A DNA stretch of 64,000 bases, from assembly GCA_040387035.1 (NCBI GenBank), contig JAZKEN010000063.1, positions 1-64,000 of the forward strand, written 5' to 3'. Below are positions 45,501 to 52,636 of the stretch, piece after piece. The notes beneath the pieces were generated by a model. That model was not told where the DNA came from and did no database searches. It saw only the letters and a list, made by a program, of their open reading frames with translations. Position 1 is the stretch's first letter. Each line of letters begins with the position of its first letter. The DNA comes from Methylotenera_A sp040387035. GTDB lineage: Bacteria > Pseudomonadota > Gammaproteobacteria > Burkholderiales > Methylophilaceae. Made by a program: the position numbers and the translations under genes.

Positions 45501-48350
45501 GGCGATATTAACCGCTTAAGCTTGGTCAAACAGTTATTACAAGCGCATACCTATTGGCGCATGAACGGCTTAGTCGCTGATTTGGTTATTATCAATGAAG
45601 ACTTTTCGGGCTATCGTGCTGATTTACAAGACCAAATCATTGGGCTGATCAACTCCGGGCCAGAGGCGCAAACCCTGGAAAAACCAGGTGGCGTTTTTAT
45701 CAAGAGGGTAGAAGAATTATCCGAGGAAGCCCGTGTGTTATTCCAAACGGTTGCGCGTATTGTATTTACCGATAGCAATGAAAGCCTGATTGAGCAAGTC
45801 GAACGCAGGGTCTCTGCAGAACGCCTGTCTGAGCGCGCATCAGACCGTCTGGAACCTCTGTTGCAAGCTCATACACAGCGATATGTCGCCCCGCCCAAAC
45901 GCGAGTTGGTCTTTGATAATGGCCTGGGCGGCTTTACCCCAGATGGCCGTGAGTATGTGATTACGCTGGCCAATGAGCAAAAAACGCCAGCGCCATGGGT
46001 GAATGTGATTGCCAGCCCCTTTATCGGTACGGTAGTGACTGAAAGCGGTAGCGCTTATACCTGGGTAGAGAACGCGCATGAGTTTAGGTTAACCACCTGG
46101 CACAATGACCCCATATCCGATAGCAGTGGTGAAGCGCACTATATTCGAGACGAAGAAACCGGTGTGTTTTGGTCACCGACGCCTCTGCCTAATTGCATCG
46201 CTGCCCAAGAAAAAACCGACTATGTATGCCGCCATGGTTTTGGCTACAGCGTATTCGAACACACAGAGTCCGGCATCAGTTCAGCCATGACCACTTACGT
46301 GGCGATGGATGCACCCGTCAAGTTTGTGACCATTAAATTGCGTAATCTCTCTAATCGCATGCGTCAATTGTCGCTGACAGGCTATTGGGAATTAGTCATG
46401 GGTGAGTGGCGCCACCATAACCTTATGCATATTGTGACAGAGATGGATACGCAAACTGGCGCCATATTCGCGCGTAACGCCTATGGACGTGAATGTGCCA
46501 ATCGCATCGTTTTTGCGGCTTTAAGTGAAAAAGACGTGAGCATCAGTGGAAGCCGCACAGAGTTTATTGGCAGGAATGGCTCGCTGGCAAGCCCTGCAGC
46601 CATGCGCCGCAAACGTTTGTCCGGCAGAACTGGTGCAGGCATTGACCCTTGCGCCGCTTTACAGGTGCCGATTACTTTGCGCGAAAACGAAGAGCGGGAG
46701 TTTGTGTTTGTATTTGGTACAGCCAATAATGTGGATGAGGCGCGGCACTATATACAGCGCTTTAGCGGCAGAGCGGGAGCAGGGCAAGCGCTAGACGCAG
46801 TACATGAATACTGGAACCATACACTGGGTGCGGTACAGGTGGAAACACCGGACGCGGCACTGAATATACTTAGCAATGGCTGGCTGCTTTACCAAACCAT
46901 CTCATGCAGGTTGTGGGGCCGCAGTGGCTATTACCAATCAGGTGGTGCCTACGGTTTCCGCGATCAGTTGCAGGATACTATGGCCTTGATACATGCAGCG
47001 CCATGGTTGGCTCGTGAACAAATTATCCGCTGTGCCCAGCGACAGTTTCCGCAAGGCGACGTGCAACATTGGTGGCATCCACCCAACGGGCAGGGCGTAC
47101 GCACGCATTTCTCAGATGATTATCTATGGCTGGCTTACGCAACCTGTCGCTATGTTACAACAACGGGTGATACTGCCGTATTGGACGAGCAAGTGCATTT
47201 TCTGGAAGGACGCGCCTTAAACCAGCATGAAGAGGCCTATTATGATTTACCGCAGCGCTCAAACGAGTCAGCTAGCCTCTATGAGCATTGTGTAAGGGCG
47301 ATTAAACACGGCTTGCGCTTTGGTGCGCACCAGTTGCCATTGATTGGTTGTGGTGACTGGAACGATGGCATGAACCTGATTGGGCGTGAGGGTAAAGGTG
47401 AAAGCGTTTGGCTTGCCTGGTTCCTGGTTGAAAACTTAAATAGTTTCAGCTTGATCGCCAATAATAAAGGCGATAGCGAATTTGCCCACATATGTGCCAC
47501 CCAGGCCGTATTGCTAAAAGGCAATATTGAAACGCATGCCTGGGATGGTGAATGGTACAGGCGCGCCTATTTTGATGATGGCACGCCACTTGGCTCAAAA
47601 CAAAACGATGAATGTCAGATTGACTCCATCAGCCAGAGTTGGGCCGTGATTTCCAAAAGCGGCGACCCTGCACGCGCGCAACAAGCGATGGCGGCCGTGA
47701 ATCAACGTTTGGTAGAGCGCGATGTACAGTTGATTAAGTTGCTGGATCCACCGTTTAATCAATCGCAACTAGAGCCTGGCTACATTAAAGGTTATGTACC
47801 TGGCGTGCGTGAAAACGGCGGGCAATATACCCATGCCGCCATTTGGGCAACCATGGCATTTGCCATGCAGGGTGAAAATGAGCGGGCCTGGGAGTTATAC
47901 GATATGCTTAACCCCATCAATCACGCTAATACTTTGCAGCAAGCACAGACCTACAAAGTAGAGCCCTATGTGATGAGTGCGGATATCTATGCAACAGCCC
48001 CGCATACCGGGCGTGGTGGCTGGACTTGGTATACAGGTGCGGCAGGCTGGATGTACCGCCTGACCCTAGAGACTTTATTGGGCATCACCTTGGAAAATAA
48101 TTGCCTGCACATTGCACCGTGCGTACCTAAACATTGGCAATCGTACAAAATACACTACCGCTATCGCGATACCGTGTATCACATTACCATCAACCTGCAT
48201 GATAAGCAGATTGAGAATGCGTTGCGCGTTACCTTGGATAATGTCATTATCGACAATGGCGAATCAGAGCATGAAGCAGCAAGGCCCTGTATTGTTCCTA
48301 TGTCTGACGATAGGCAAGAGCATTATGTTCAAGTCGACTACCCGGTTTAA
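39519..48350 (+). CDS. ndvB: Cyclic beta-1,2-glucan synthase
   Basis: Giant inner-membrane enzyme of 2943 residues, close to ChvB/NdvB (about 2830). It makes cyclic beta-1,2-glucan for the periplasm from UDP-glucose. Order: N-terminal helical region; two helices (about 440-497); a GT84 glycosyltransferase with the metal motif DTDTQLP near residue 664 and the later RRHRWVRGDWQ; a second helix cluster (about 855-1034); a glycoamylase-like domain (YNWYDTRTL, VSSVDSGNLAGCL); then C-terminal GH94-type phosphorylase repeats controlling ring size, with GCGDWNDGMN near residue 2610. No cgmA/ndvA exporter or modifying enzyme lies nearby. The start is weak: TTG 39519 has no ribosome-binding site, while GAGAG lies five to eight bases before two ATC codons (39531, 39534). 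A poor Crp-type match lies 110 bp upstream. Confidence 0.95.
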   Translation: MRANIIANFSTISKKLSRVFAYVRETVPKEIDPELLRAELLSIEQLKRHAVDLARSHTVNPKLGPDCLLARLSDNASVILDAYETISTANSNSAKIGQNLAPAETWLLDNYYLIQQQITLAQRHLPRGYSKQLPRLVGGVSNGFPRIYDLALALISHMDGRVDSENATQFIAAYQSVEPLMLGELWAFPIMLQLALIENLRRVSVRIANRREEHESATMWADRMLAAAESEPKQIIQLLAKFADADVPLTASFVEEFYAKLQDQGTAMAFVQTWVEQQLLLQHVTATQLLESASRTAAANQISIANSIGSLRFIGAMDWRNFVESLSAVEQLLAQDPINEYANQDFSTRDRYRHAIEDVAKLMPKNKSAAGNQCSQYEIAAARTAIDLADTAHKLLGSQHRSAHIGFYLIDDDGLCLLKKTLNCRKPFISTVKKNCKPFSLFFYVGSILLLTALFTAIIVFAGMYIPLRDWQVWLLGVIAFVGTSAMAVSLVNLLVTQTLRPHALPRLDFSKGVPEQHRTMVVIPTLISNTAEIDALLEALEIRYLGNRDNNLLFALLTDFRDATDRVMPEDAAIIAHIREGIETLNTRYTNDRPSIFYLFHRQREWNAVDEVWMGYERKRGKLEQFNTLLRDGDMLGSNQSAFADIVGDTTVLSSIRYVITLDTDTQLPRDSARKLIGNMAHPLNRPVFDTELGRIKHGYAILQPRASIGLISANQTWFTKLYAGESGMDPYTREVSDVYQDIFAEGSFVGKGIYDVDAFRLAVDGRFPNNLILSHDLLESGYARSALVSDVDLIEEHPASYAMDISRRHRWVRGDWQLAGWLLPRVPAADGLNVNRQANPLSALSIWKIIDNLRRSLIALSLFALIVAGWLLGTSFLVMLVIQVVVLAVLFLPPLLSSWITLVNKPKERAWLAHIRLSNQAATHALLLAALTLVFLPYEAAINIDAILRSAGRMLLTKRGLLLWHLPIYTKRNASASWLDFYKEMWIAPAIALLLAAYFIGVQSLHSYPLVVWQFCAPVLLLWFVSPLVAWWISKPITSKAAPLTQEQTVFLQLSARRTWRYFDQYVSAEENWLPPDNVQQYPASMIASRTSPTNIGMGLLANLAAYDFGYITADRLLELTQNTLNTMEKLTRYHGHFYNWYDTRTLQVLNPQYVSSVDSGNLAGCLLTLQAGLLELKNRPLEPNTTLQGLCDTLSILAEHVPILPAKAFESKIKLLQDTLQQAISKPVPGAQQPHQLLAKIQQIANEMHAALPVETEQQDELIYWIKAFNSQVAAFLEEAKSSLNVNVGRNNKRLQLIDELAARSANLAEMDFGFLYDNATDLLSIGFDVGERRRDPSCYDLLASEARLASFLLIAQGQLPQKHWFSLGRLLTSISGDVSLLSWSGSMFEYLMPQLIMPSFENTLLDQTCKAVVRRQIQYGQQNSVPWGISESCYNATDIGQVYQYRAFGVPGLGFKRGLADDLVIAPYASALALMVMPNEACKNLQKLAASGFVGHYGFYEAIDYTPNRLPRGKNHATVLTFMAHHQGMSLLAFAQVLLNKPMQRRFMAAPYIKATELLLQERIPKQGATLQPHTAELNANVLNDTEAAGAIMRVFPETNTPIPEVHLLSNGRYHVMATNAGGGYSRWHDLAVTRWREDGTQDNWGTFIYLRDMDNQRYWSSAHQPTLRKADFYEAVFSQARAEYRRRDQSIETHTEISVSPEDDVEIRRVTLTNLSARSRNIEITSYAEVILAPQNADLAHRSFSNLFVQTEILHDRNAIICTRRPRTQDERVPWMFHLMAVSSTHAGEMDGAIAESPSYETDRARFIGRGRTPANPIVFDSVDETKTSDSLLGHVSSQISDQLFGRPTNKTWPAKSEPLSNTDGSVLDPVVAIRRSIHLSADQSTTVQIISGVTNSREAALALIDKYGDRHFVERAFEMAWFQSQEVLRMLSASEADAQVYGRLASSVIYCNSMRRAAPNVISRNHLGQSGLWRFGVSGDLPIVLIRIGDINRLSLVKQLLQAHTYWRMNGLVADLVIINEDFSGYRADLQDQIIGLINSGPEAQTLEKPGGVFIKRVEELSEEARVLFQTVARIVFTDSNESLIEQVERRVSAERLSERASDRLEPLLQAHTQRYVAPPKRELVFDNGLGGFTPDGREYVITLANEQKTPAPWVNVIASPFIGTVVTESGSAYTWVENAHEFRLTTWHNDPISDSSGEAHYIRDEETGVFWSPTPLPNCIAAQEKTDYVCRHGFGYSVFEHTESGISSAMTTYVAMDAPVKFVTIKLRNLSNRMRQLSLTGYWELVMGEWRHHNLMHIVTEMDTQTGAIFARNAYGRECANRIVFAALSEKDVSISGSRTEFIGRNGSLASPAAMRRKRLSGRTGAGIDPCAALQVPITLRENEEREFVFVFGTANNVDEARHYIQRFSGRAGAGQALDAVHEYWNHTLGAVQVETPDAALNILSNGWLLYQTISCRLWGRSGYYQSGGAYGFRDQLQDTMALIHAAPWLAREQIIRCAQRQFPQGDVQHWWHPPNGQGVRTHFSDDYLWLAYATCRYVTTTGDTAVLDEQVHFLEGRALNQHEEAYYDLPQRSNESASLYEHCVRAIKHGLRFGAHQLPLIGCGDWNDGMNLIGREGKGESVWLAWFLVENLNSFSLIANNKGDSEFAHICATQAVLLKGNIETHAWDGEWYRRAYFDDGTPLGSKQNDECQIDSISQSWAVISKSGDPARAQQAMAAVNQRLVERDVQLIKLLDPPFNQSQLEPGYIKGYVPGVRENGGQYTHAAIWATMAFAMQGENERAWELYDMLNPINHANTLQQAQTYKVEPYVMSADIYATAPHTGRGGWTWYTGAAGWMYRLTLETLLGITLENNCLHIAPCVPKHWQSYKIHYRYRDTVYHITINLHDKQIENALRVTLDNVIIDNGESEHEAARPCIVPMSDDRQEHYVQVDYPV

Positions 48351-48409
48351 TATGCGCATGGACTTTATTTCCCGCATGTTTTTCCAGTGTTTACCTGTGC
48401 CATTTTTTT

Positions 48410-48444
48410 CACAAGCTGTAGCCAACCGGCGGCTGCAGCTTGTG
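48410..48444. repeat. Hairpin downstream of ndvB
   Basis: CACAAGCTGTAGCC (48410-48423) and GGCTGCAGCTTGTG (48431-48444) pair at 13 of 14 positions, with a G-U wobble at the odd position. It follows ndvB by 60 bp and may end its transcript although no T run follows. The inner arms GCTGTAGCC and GGCTGCAGC are identical to those of the terminator at 55653-55681. Confidence 0.6.
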
Positions 48445-48567
48445 CTCATGCTAATAAATCGCTTTAGCGCCCGCCGTTGTTTTATGTAAATAAGCCAGGC
48501 TGGCGCTATTGCAAAGTCTTGCCTGTATAACCATACCAAATATAGAAAAATCTGCGTTATTCTTTTT

Positions 48568-48609
48568 ACTTATAAAAGTATAAGTTTATATTATTTAATA
48601 ATATAAACT
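48568..48609. promoter_or_regulatory. Two overlapping palindromes upstream of the sigma-54 activator gene
   Basis: ACTTATA-AAAG-TATAAGT (48568-48585) overlaps a perfect 13-1-13 inverted repeat with arms AGTTTATATTATT (48583-48609). They end 38 bp before the activator start and are candidates for an autoregulatory operator. Confidence 0.5.
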
Positions 48610-48646
48610 GCTGGTGCTACATTTCATTTTTTTGGTTGGCACAACA

Positions 48647-49738
48647 ATGCAAACAATTCATTTTGATAGAAAAATTAGCCCGGAATCCGAGTGGGCTAAA
48701 AAGTCTATTATCCAATTCCCCGATCCACAGCAGATCAGCCTGTCAATAAGGGCCAGCGCCCTGATATTTGCGGATGAAAAATCGCAACAGTTGTTGTCGC
48801 TTATTGAGAAGGTAGCGCCCAGCAACGCCACCGCCTTGATTAAAGGCGAAACCGGTACCGGCAAGGAACTGGTTGCCAGGCATTTGCATAACCTTAGTCC
48901 GCGCAGGCAAGGGCCATTTGCTGCGATTAATTGCGGCGCCTTTTCAGAGGCGCTGGTAGAGAGCGAGTTGTTCGGTCATGAGCGGGGTGCTTTCACCGGT
49001 GCCATAGGCTCTAAAAAAGGATGGTTTGAAACGGCCAACGGCGGCACCTTGTTTTTAGACGAGATTGGTGATTTGCCTTTGTCTACACAGGTAAAGCTGT
49101 TGCGTGTATTGCAGGAAAGGGAAGTGATCCCGATTGGCTCAAGAAGGCCTATACCGATTGATGTCAGGCTGATTGCCGCAACCAATGTAAATCTGACCGA
49201 AGCAGTCAAAGCGGGGCGCTTCAGGGAAGACCTGTATTACCGCATCAAGGTAGTGCCGATAGAAATACCACCATTGCGCGAACGTAAAGGCGATATCTTG
49301 CCTTTGGTTGAACATTTTCTTGAGGTGTATCGAAACCGTTTGCACACCATAAAACCTGAATTAACGCCCGACACCTTAAATAACCTGATCGATTATCCCT
49401 GGCCGGGCAATATTCGCGAACTTGAAAACGTTATCCATAGAGCGCTGCTGGTGTGCGACGGTAAAACGTTGAAGCCGTCCGACTTAAGTTTACCGACTAT
49501 CAAGCATATCAATGAATCTGAAGAGGATTATGCGCAAACAACCGATCAAAAACTGCACAGTGCCATTGGCGAGCTAATTAAAGAAGAGCCGGATCAGCTT
49601 TACAATCTGTTCGTTCAAAAAATTGTGCTGCAAACCTATGAATATTGCAAAAAAAACCAGGTTCAGACGGCCAGGGTGCTTGGCATCAGCCGTAATGTAT
49701 TACGGCCACTACTAAAGCAGTTAGGCATGATTCAATAA
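48647..49738 (+). CDS. Sigma-54-dependent transcriptional activator (AAA+ and Fis domains, no receiver)
   Basis: Enhancer-binding protein of 363 residues. A short N-terminal region of about 40 residues carries no recognisable sensor. The AAA+ domain has Walker A GETGTGKE (67-74), the sigma-54 contact loop GAFTGA (114-119), Walker B TLFLDE (134-139) and PWPGNIRELENVIHRALL; the C terminus is a Fis-type HTH (QTARVLGISRNVLRPLLKQLG). Without a receiver domain, activity may be set by expression or a partner. I choose ATG 48647; TTG/ATG codons 11 residues earlier are possible. A terminator follows, then a -24/-12 promoter for the TonB operon, its probable target. A headless relative lies at 19639. 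Confidence 0.9.
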   Translation: MQTIHFDRKISPESEWAKKSIIQFPDPQQISLSIRASALIFADEKSQQLLSLIEKVAPSNATALIKGETGTGKELVARHLHNLSPRRQGPFAAINCGAFSEALVESELFGHERGAFTGAIGSKKGWFETANGGTLFLDEIGDLPLSTQVKLLRVLQEREVIPIGSRRPIPIDVRLIAATNVNLTEAVKAGRFREDLYYRIKVVPIEIPPLRERKGDILPLVEHFLEVYRNRLHTIKPELTPDTLNNLIDYPWPGNIRELENVIHRALLVCDGKTLKPSDLSLPTIKHINESEEDYAQTTDQKLHSAIGELIKEEPDQLYNLFVQKIVLQTYEYCKKNQVQTARVLGISRNVLRPLLKQLGMIQ

Positions 49739-49757
49739 CAGTGCCTTCGCCAATACC

Positions 49758-49789
49758 AGCCCGCGTTCACAATGAATGCGGGCTTTTTT
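49758..49789 (+). terminator. Terminator of the sigma-54 activator gene
   Basis: AGCCCGC (49758-49764) pairs with GCGGGCT (49778-49784), extended inside by TTC/GAA, and is followed by a run of T. It begins 20 bp after the stop codon. The rest of the 287-bp stretch 49739-50025 holds the sigma-54 promoter and a possible activator site, GCTGTT-N8-AACAGC (49854-49873). Confidence 0.85.
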
Positions 49790-49965
49790 GTATGTGCTGA
49801 TCCATAACCATAATTCCTAAGACCCCTATCCAGCTCAATCACAGGGCTGGCAAGCTGTTGATAACGAAACAGCCAAAGCAGACACCTGCTCCCCACGCAA
49901 CAATCTATTTCTGAACGACAATCCAAAAATCTATTAAGCGGTTGATTGTAAACAATAAAATATGT

Positions 49966-49981
49966 TGGCATAGCGATTGCT
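49966..49981 (+). promoter_or_regulatory. Sigma-54 (-24/-12) promoter of the tonB-exbBD operon
   Basis: TGGCATAGCGATTGCT keeps the GG and GC dinucleotides at the required spacing and matches the TGGCAyr-N4-TTGCw consensus at nearly all positions. It lies 45 bp upstream of the 37-codon ORF and 160 bp upstream of tonB, directly after the gene for a sigma-54 activator. Confidence 0.82.
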
Positions 49982-50025
49982 AAACTAACTATAGATTAAA
50001 TTTATTTTGTGAAGCCTTACTCAGT

Positions 50026-50139
50026 ATGTTCAAACAATATTTAAAAAATAGTAAACAAGAAACGGCATCTTTCCTTCGGCATCCGGAAAAGAGCCTGCTG
50101 CTGGTTAATGTATCCGTATTAGACAAGCTAGGGCAGTAA
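50026..50139 (+). CDS. Small ORF (37 residues) leading the tonB operon
   Basis: ATG 50026 to TAA 50137-50139, product MFKQYLKNSKQETASFLRHP followed by EKSLLLVNVSVLDKLGQ. It ends 2 bp before the tonB start and lies just downstream of the sigma-54 promoter. It has no clear ribosome-binding site and no recognisable family. It could be a leader peptide coupling translation into tonB, a small protein, or chance. tonB itself has only a weak ribosome-binding site, which makes coupling plausible. Confidence 0.4.
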   Translation: MFKQYLKNSKQETASFLRHPEKSLLLVNVSVLDKLGQ

Positions 50140-50141
50140 CC

Positions 50142-50948
50142 ATGTCGAGTACATTAAGCTCCTATATCGCTACACCGTTAAGAGGCGTAGGCACCATTCA
50201 ATCGCGTGAGTCATCAGGGCAGCAGGCAGAGCGCCTGCAGTTGTTGCAGTTGCGTGCCGTGAAAGCTTTTGAAAAGGAAGTTAGCCCAGGTGCCAAGTAT
50301 TGGTCAATCGCCGCCATTATTGGCTTGCATGTGGCCTTGATATCACTTTACGTCAACCGCGATCAAACACCTTCTGCGCCGATTGAAAAACATGAGGTGG
50401 CGATTGAGTTTATCAAGCCGGAAATCGAGCCACCGCCACCACCGCCTCCGGTTGAGCCGCCAAAACCGATACCGCCACCCAAGGCTCAAAAAGCACCGCC
50501 ACCGCCGGCTTTGAGGACACCGGTGGCAACGCAGGATATTGCGCCGGATGACATTGTGGTGCAAGAAAACACACAGGCGCCGGTTTCCAGTGAGCCGGTG
50601 GTGGCTGCAGAAGAGCCAACACCGCCAGCACCCCCACCGGCGCCAGTGGTTGAGGAGCCGGTGACTGAGGCCTCAGCAAATGCCGCCTATTTAAAAAATC
50701 CAACCCCTGAATATCCTGAGAGGGCCAGAACAATGGGTTGGAGCGGTACGGTCATTTTACGTGTGAAGGTGTCGGCTGATGGCAGCGCCCAAAGCGTAAC
50801 GGTGAAAAAATCGAGTGGCCATAAGGTGCTGGATGATTCGGCAGCGAGTGCCGTAAAAAAATGGACGTTCGTCCCTTCTAAGCGTGGCAACACGCCTATT
50901 GATGGATGGGCAACAGTGCCAATCGTGTACAACAATTCTGAACAATAG
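50142..50948 (+). CDS. tonB: TonB energy transducer
   Basis: Links the inner-membrane ExbBD motor to outer-membrane receptors. 268 residues: an unusually long cytoplasmic N-terminal part of about 50 residues, one transmembrane helix (about 53-72, WSIAAIIGLHVALISLY, with the conserved histidine), a proline-rich periplasmic spacer (93-175, PEIEPPPPPPPVEPPKPIPP), and the C-terminal TonB domain (NPTPEYPERARTMGWSGTVILRVKVSADGSAQSVTVKKSSGHKVLDDSA...VKKWTFVP). First confident gene of a sigma-54-controlled operon, 26 bp ahead of exbB. Confidence 0.95.
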   Translation: MSSTLSSYIATPLRGVGTIQSRESSGQQAERLQLLQLRAVKAFEKEVSPGAKYWSIAAIIGLHVALISLYVNRDQTPSAPIEKHEVAIEFIKPEIEPPPPPPPVEPPKPIPPPKAQKAPPPPALRTPVATQDIAPDDIVVQENTQAPVSSEPVVAAEEPTPPAPPPAPVVEEPVTEASANAAYLKNPTPEYPERARTMGWSGTVILRVKVSADGSAQSVTVKKSSGHKVLDDSAASAVKKWTFVPSKRGNTPIDGWATVPIVYNNSEQ

Positions 50949-50974
50949 TTATTTAAGTAAAGTGAGGTAAGAAA

Positions 50975-51697
50975 ATGTTTAATTTAGATCCAAATGCATC
51001 ACCAATCGTAGTCGGTGTTTTAGTTTCCTTGATTTTGGCTTCGGTCGTAACCTGGACCATTGTCCTATTAAAGACGATTCAAGTCTGGAGAATGCGCCGC
51101 GAAAATAATAAATTCAGAGCCGCTTTCTGGGCGGCAAAAGATTTGCAGGCCGCAGCAAACCTGGAAGGCTTCAATGGCCCGGTCTATCGCGTGGCTCAAG
51201 TTGGTTTCCACGCTTTAAATGAAGCAGATTCGGTTGATGATTTGCGCCACTCAGGCGATCGCCAGGAAGTATTAGAGCGATCATTGCGTCAGCAAATCCA
51301 GAAAGAGCGTGTAACGCGTGAAAGCGGTTTAGTGGTGCTGGCCAGTATCGGCAGTACATCACCATTCGTCGGCTTGTTCGGCACGGTGTGGGGCATTATG
51401 CATGCGCTAACCGATATCAGTAAATCCGGTAGCGCCAGCCTGGATGTAGTTGCCGGCCCGATCGGTGAGGCCTTGCTAGCCACTGGTGTGGGTATTGCAG
51501 TAGCGGTGCCGGCTGTGCTTGCTTATAACTTCTTCTTAAGACGTTTAAAAACAAGCAGCAACAACCTGGATGATTTTGCTGAAGACTTGATTAAGGTCTT
51601 GCGCCGTGTTTCATATCGCAAAGTAGTAGATGCCAATGGTAAAGCGGATGCCTCTAGCGCTGGCGTAGTACATACCTTGAAAGGAGCGGTTGCATAA
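50975..51697 (+). CDS. exbB: ExbB proton-channel subunit (MotA/TolQ/ExbB family)
   Basis: Inner-membrane motor subunit of 240 residues with three helices (about 9-32, 118-145 and 160-185). VLASIGSTSPFVGLFGTVWGIMHALTDISKSGSASLDVVAGPIGEALLATGVGIAVAVPAVLAYNFFLRR is the family core that lines the proton path with ExbD. AGTGAGG precedes the ATG. Its stop overlaps the exbD start by one base (TAATG). Confidence 0.95.
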   Translation: MFNLDPNASPIVVGVLVSLILASVVTWTIVLLKTIQVWRMRRENNKFRAAFWAAKDLQAAANLEGFNGPVYRVAQVGFHALNEADSVDDLRHSGDRQEVLERSLRQQIQKERVTRESGLVVLASIGSTSPFVGLFGTVWGIMHALTDISKSGSASLDVVAGPIGEALLATGVGIAVAVPAVLAYNFFLRRLKTSSNNLDDFAEDLIKVLRRVSYRKVVDANGKADASSAGVVHTLKGAVA

Positions 51698-52104
51698 TGG
51701 CTTTTTCTACCCAAAGCGATGGTGATGACGTCATGAGTGAGATCAACGTCACGCCATTAGTGGATGTGATGCTGGTTTTGCTGGTGGCCTTTATTGTGAC
51801 TGTGCCGGTGATGACCAATGCCATCCAGGTCAACTTGCCTAAAACGGCCGCGACAAAGCCGCCTGAGCCTAGCAAGCCGATTACCATCAGCGTCAATGCC
51901 GAAGGCAACGCTTTTCTTAATCAGGCACAGCTTGCATTGCCGCAGCTGGAAACCGAGCTGATTGCAAGACAAGCGGCTAACCCGGACCAGGTGTATCACT
52001 TGAGTTCGGATGAAGCGGTAAAGTATGGCAGCGTGGCTAAGGTGATGGCGGTAATTGAGCGCGCAGGCGTGACCAGGCTGGCCGTGTTAACCCAGAACCA
52101 ATAA
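51697..52104 (+). CDS. exbD: ExbD proton-channel subunit
   Basis: 135 residues: cytoplasmic N terminus ending INVTPLVDVMLVLLVAFIVTVPVM, in which D23 is the essential transmembrane aspartate, then a periplasmic domain (LPQLETELIARQAANPDQVYHLSSDEAVKYGSVAKVMAVIERAGVTRLAVLT). Translationally coupled to exbB. A single exbD here, where some specialised systems have two. Confidence 0.95.
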   Translation: MAFSTQSDGDDVMSEINVTPLVDVMLVLLVAFIVTVPVMTNAIQVNLPKTAATKPPEPSKPITISVNAEGNAFLNQAQLALPQLETELIARQAANPDQVYHLSSDEAVKYGSVAKVMAVIERAGVTRLAVLTQNQ

Positions 52105-52166
52105 TGCATTAGCTGGATTAGTTTCCACAATTTGCACAACAATATTTCAATCGTTAGGAAAAATAA

Positions 52167-52595
52167 ATGTCTCGTAAAACAATCGTAGGAGCGTTAGCTG
52201 TTTTGGGTGTGGTCGTGAGTGCGCTGCCGGCAAATGCGCATCATGCATTCTCGGCTGAATTTGATGCAGCGCAGCCCATTAAAGTAAAAGGCATCGTCAC
52301 AAAGTTCGAACTGGTTAACCCGCATAGCTGGTTATATATCGATGTGACTGGCCCGGATGGCAAGGTGACGCAATGGGGCTTTGAATTCGGCGCGCCGTTC
52401 GGCTTGAAAGAAAAGGGCATCACCAAAAAAACACTGGCAGTAGGTACCGAAATCACCATCAATGGATACAAGGCAAAAAATGACCAGAATTTCGGCTACG
52501 CAGTGGAAAGTACGCTAGCAGATGGCAGAACCATTAAAACGGGTGGCGCCCAGGATGCTCCAGCTCCAGCAGCCCAGCCAGCAATAAACAAATAA
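52167..52595 (+). CDS. DUF6152-family exported protein
   Basis: Small exported protein of 142 residues: signal peptide to residue 24 (ALPANA), then a compact beta-rich domain (HHAFSAEFDAAQPIKVKGIVTKFELVNPHSWLYIDVTGPDGKVTQWGFE) with the conserved histidine pair after the signal cleavage site and the NPHSW motif. The rest of the sequence ends in an Ala/Pro tail. I recognise the pattern as DUF6152, function unknown. In this operon it precedes three larger exported proteins, so it is probably a partner in uptake or processing of the receptor's substrate (inference). 62 bp after exbD. Confidence 0.8.
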   Translation: MSRKTIVGALAVLGVVVSALPANAHHAFSAEFDAAQPIKVKGIVTKFELVNPHSWLYIDVTGPDGKVTQWGFEFGAPFGLKEKGITKKTLAVGTEITINGYKAKNDQNFGYAVESTLADGRTIKTGGAQDAPAPAAQPAINK

Positions 52596-52636
52596 AAACA
52601 ACTTAAGTCATCACTGCAGATAACCGGAGAATTTTC

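Noticed and set aside
48639..48653. Sigma-54-like TGGCAC...TGCA just at the activator start
   Set aside because: The GG to GC spacing is one base short and the motif overlaps the start codon.
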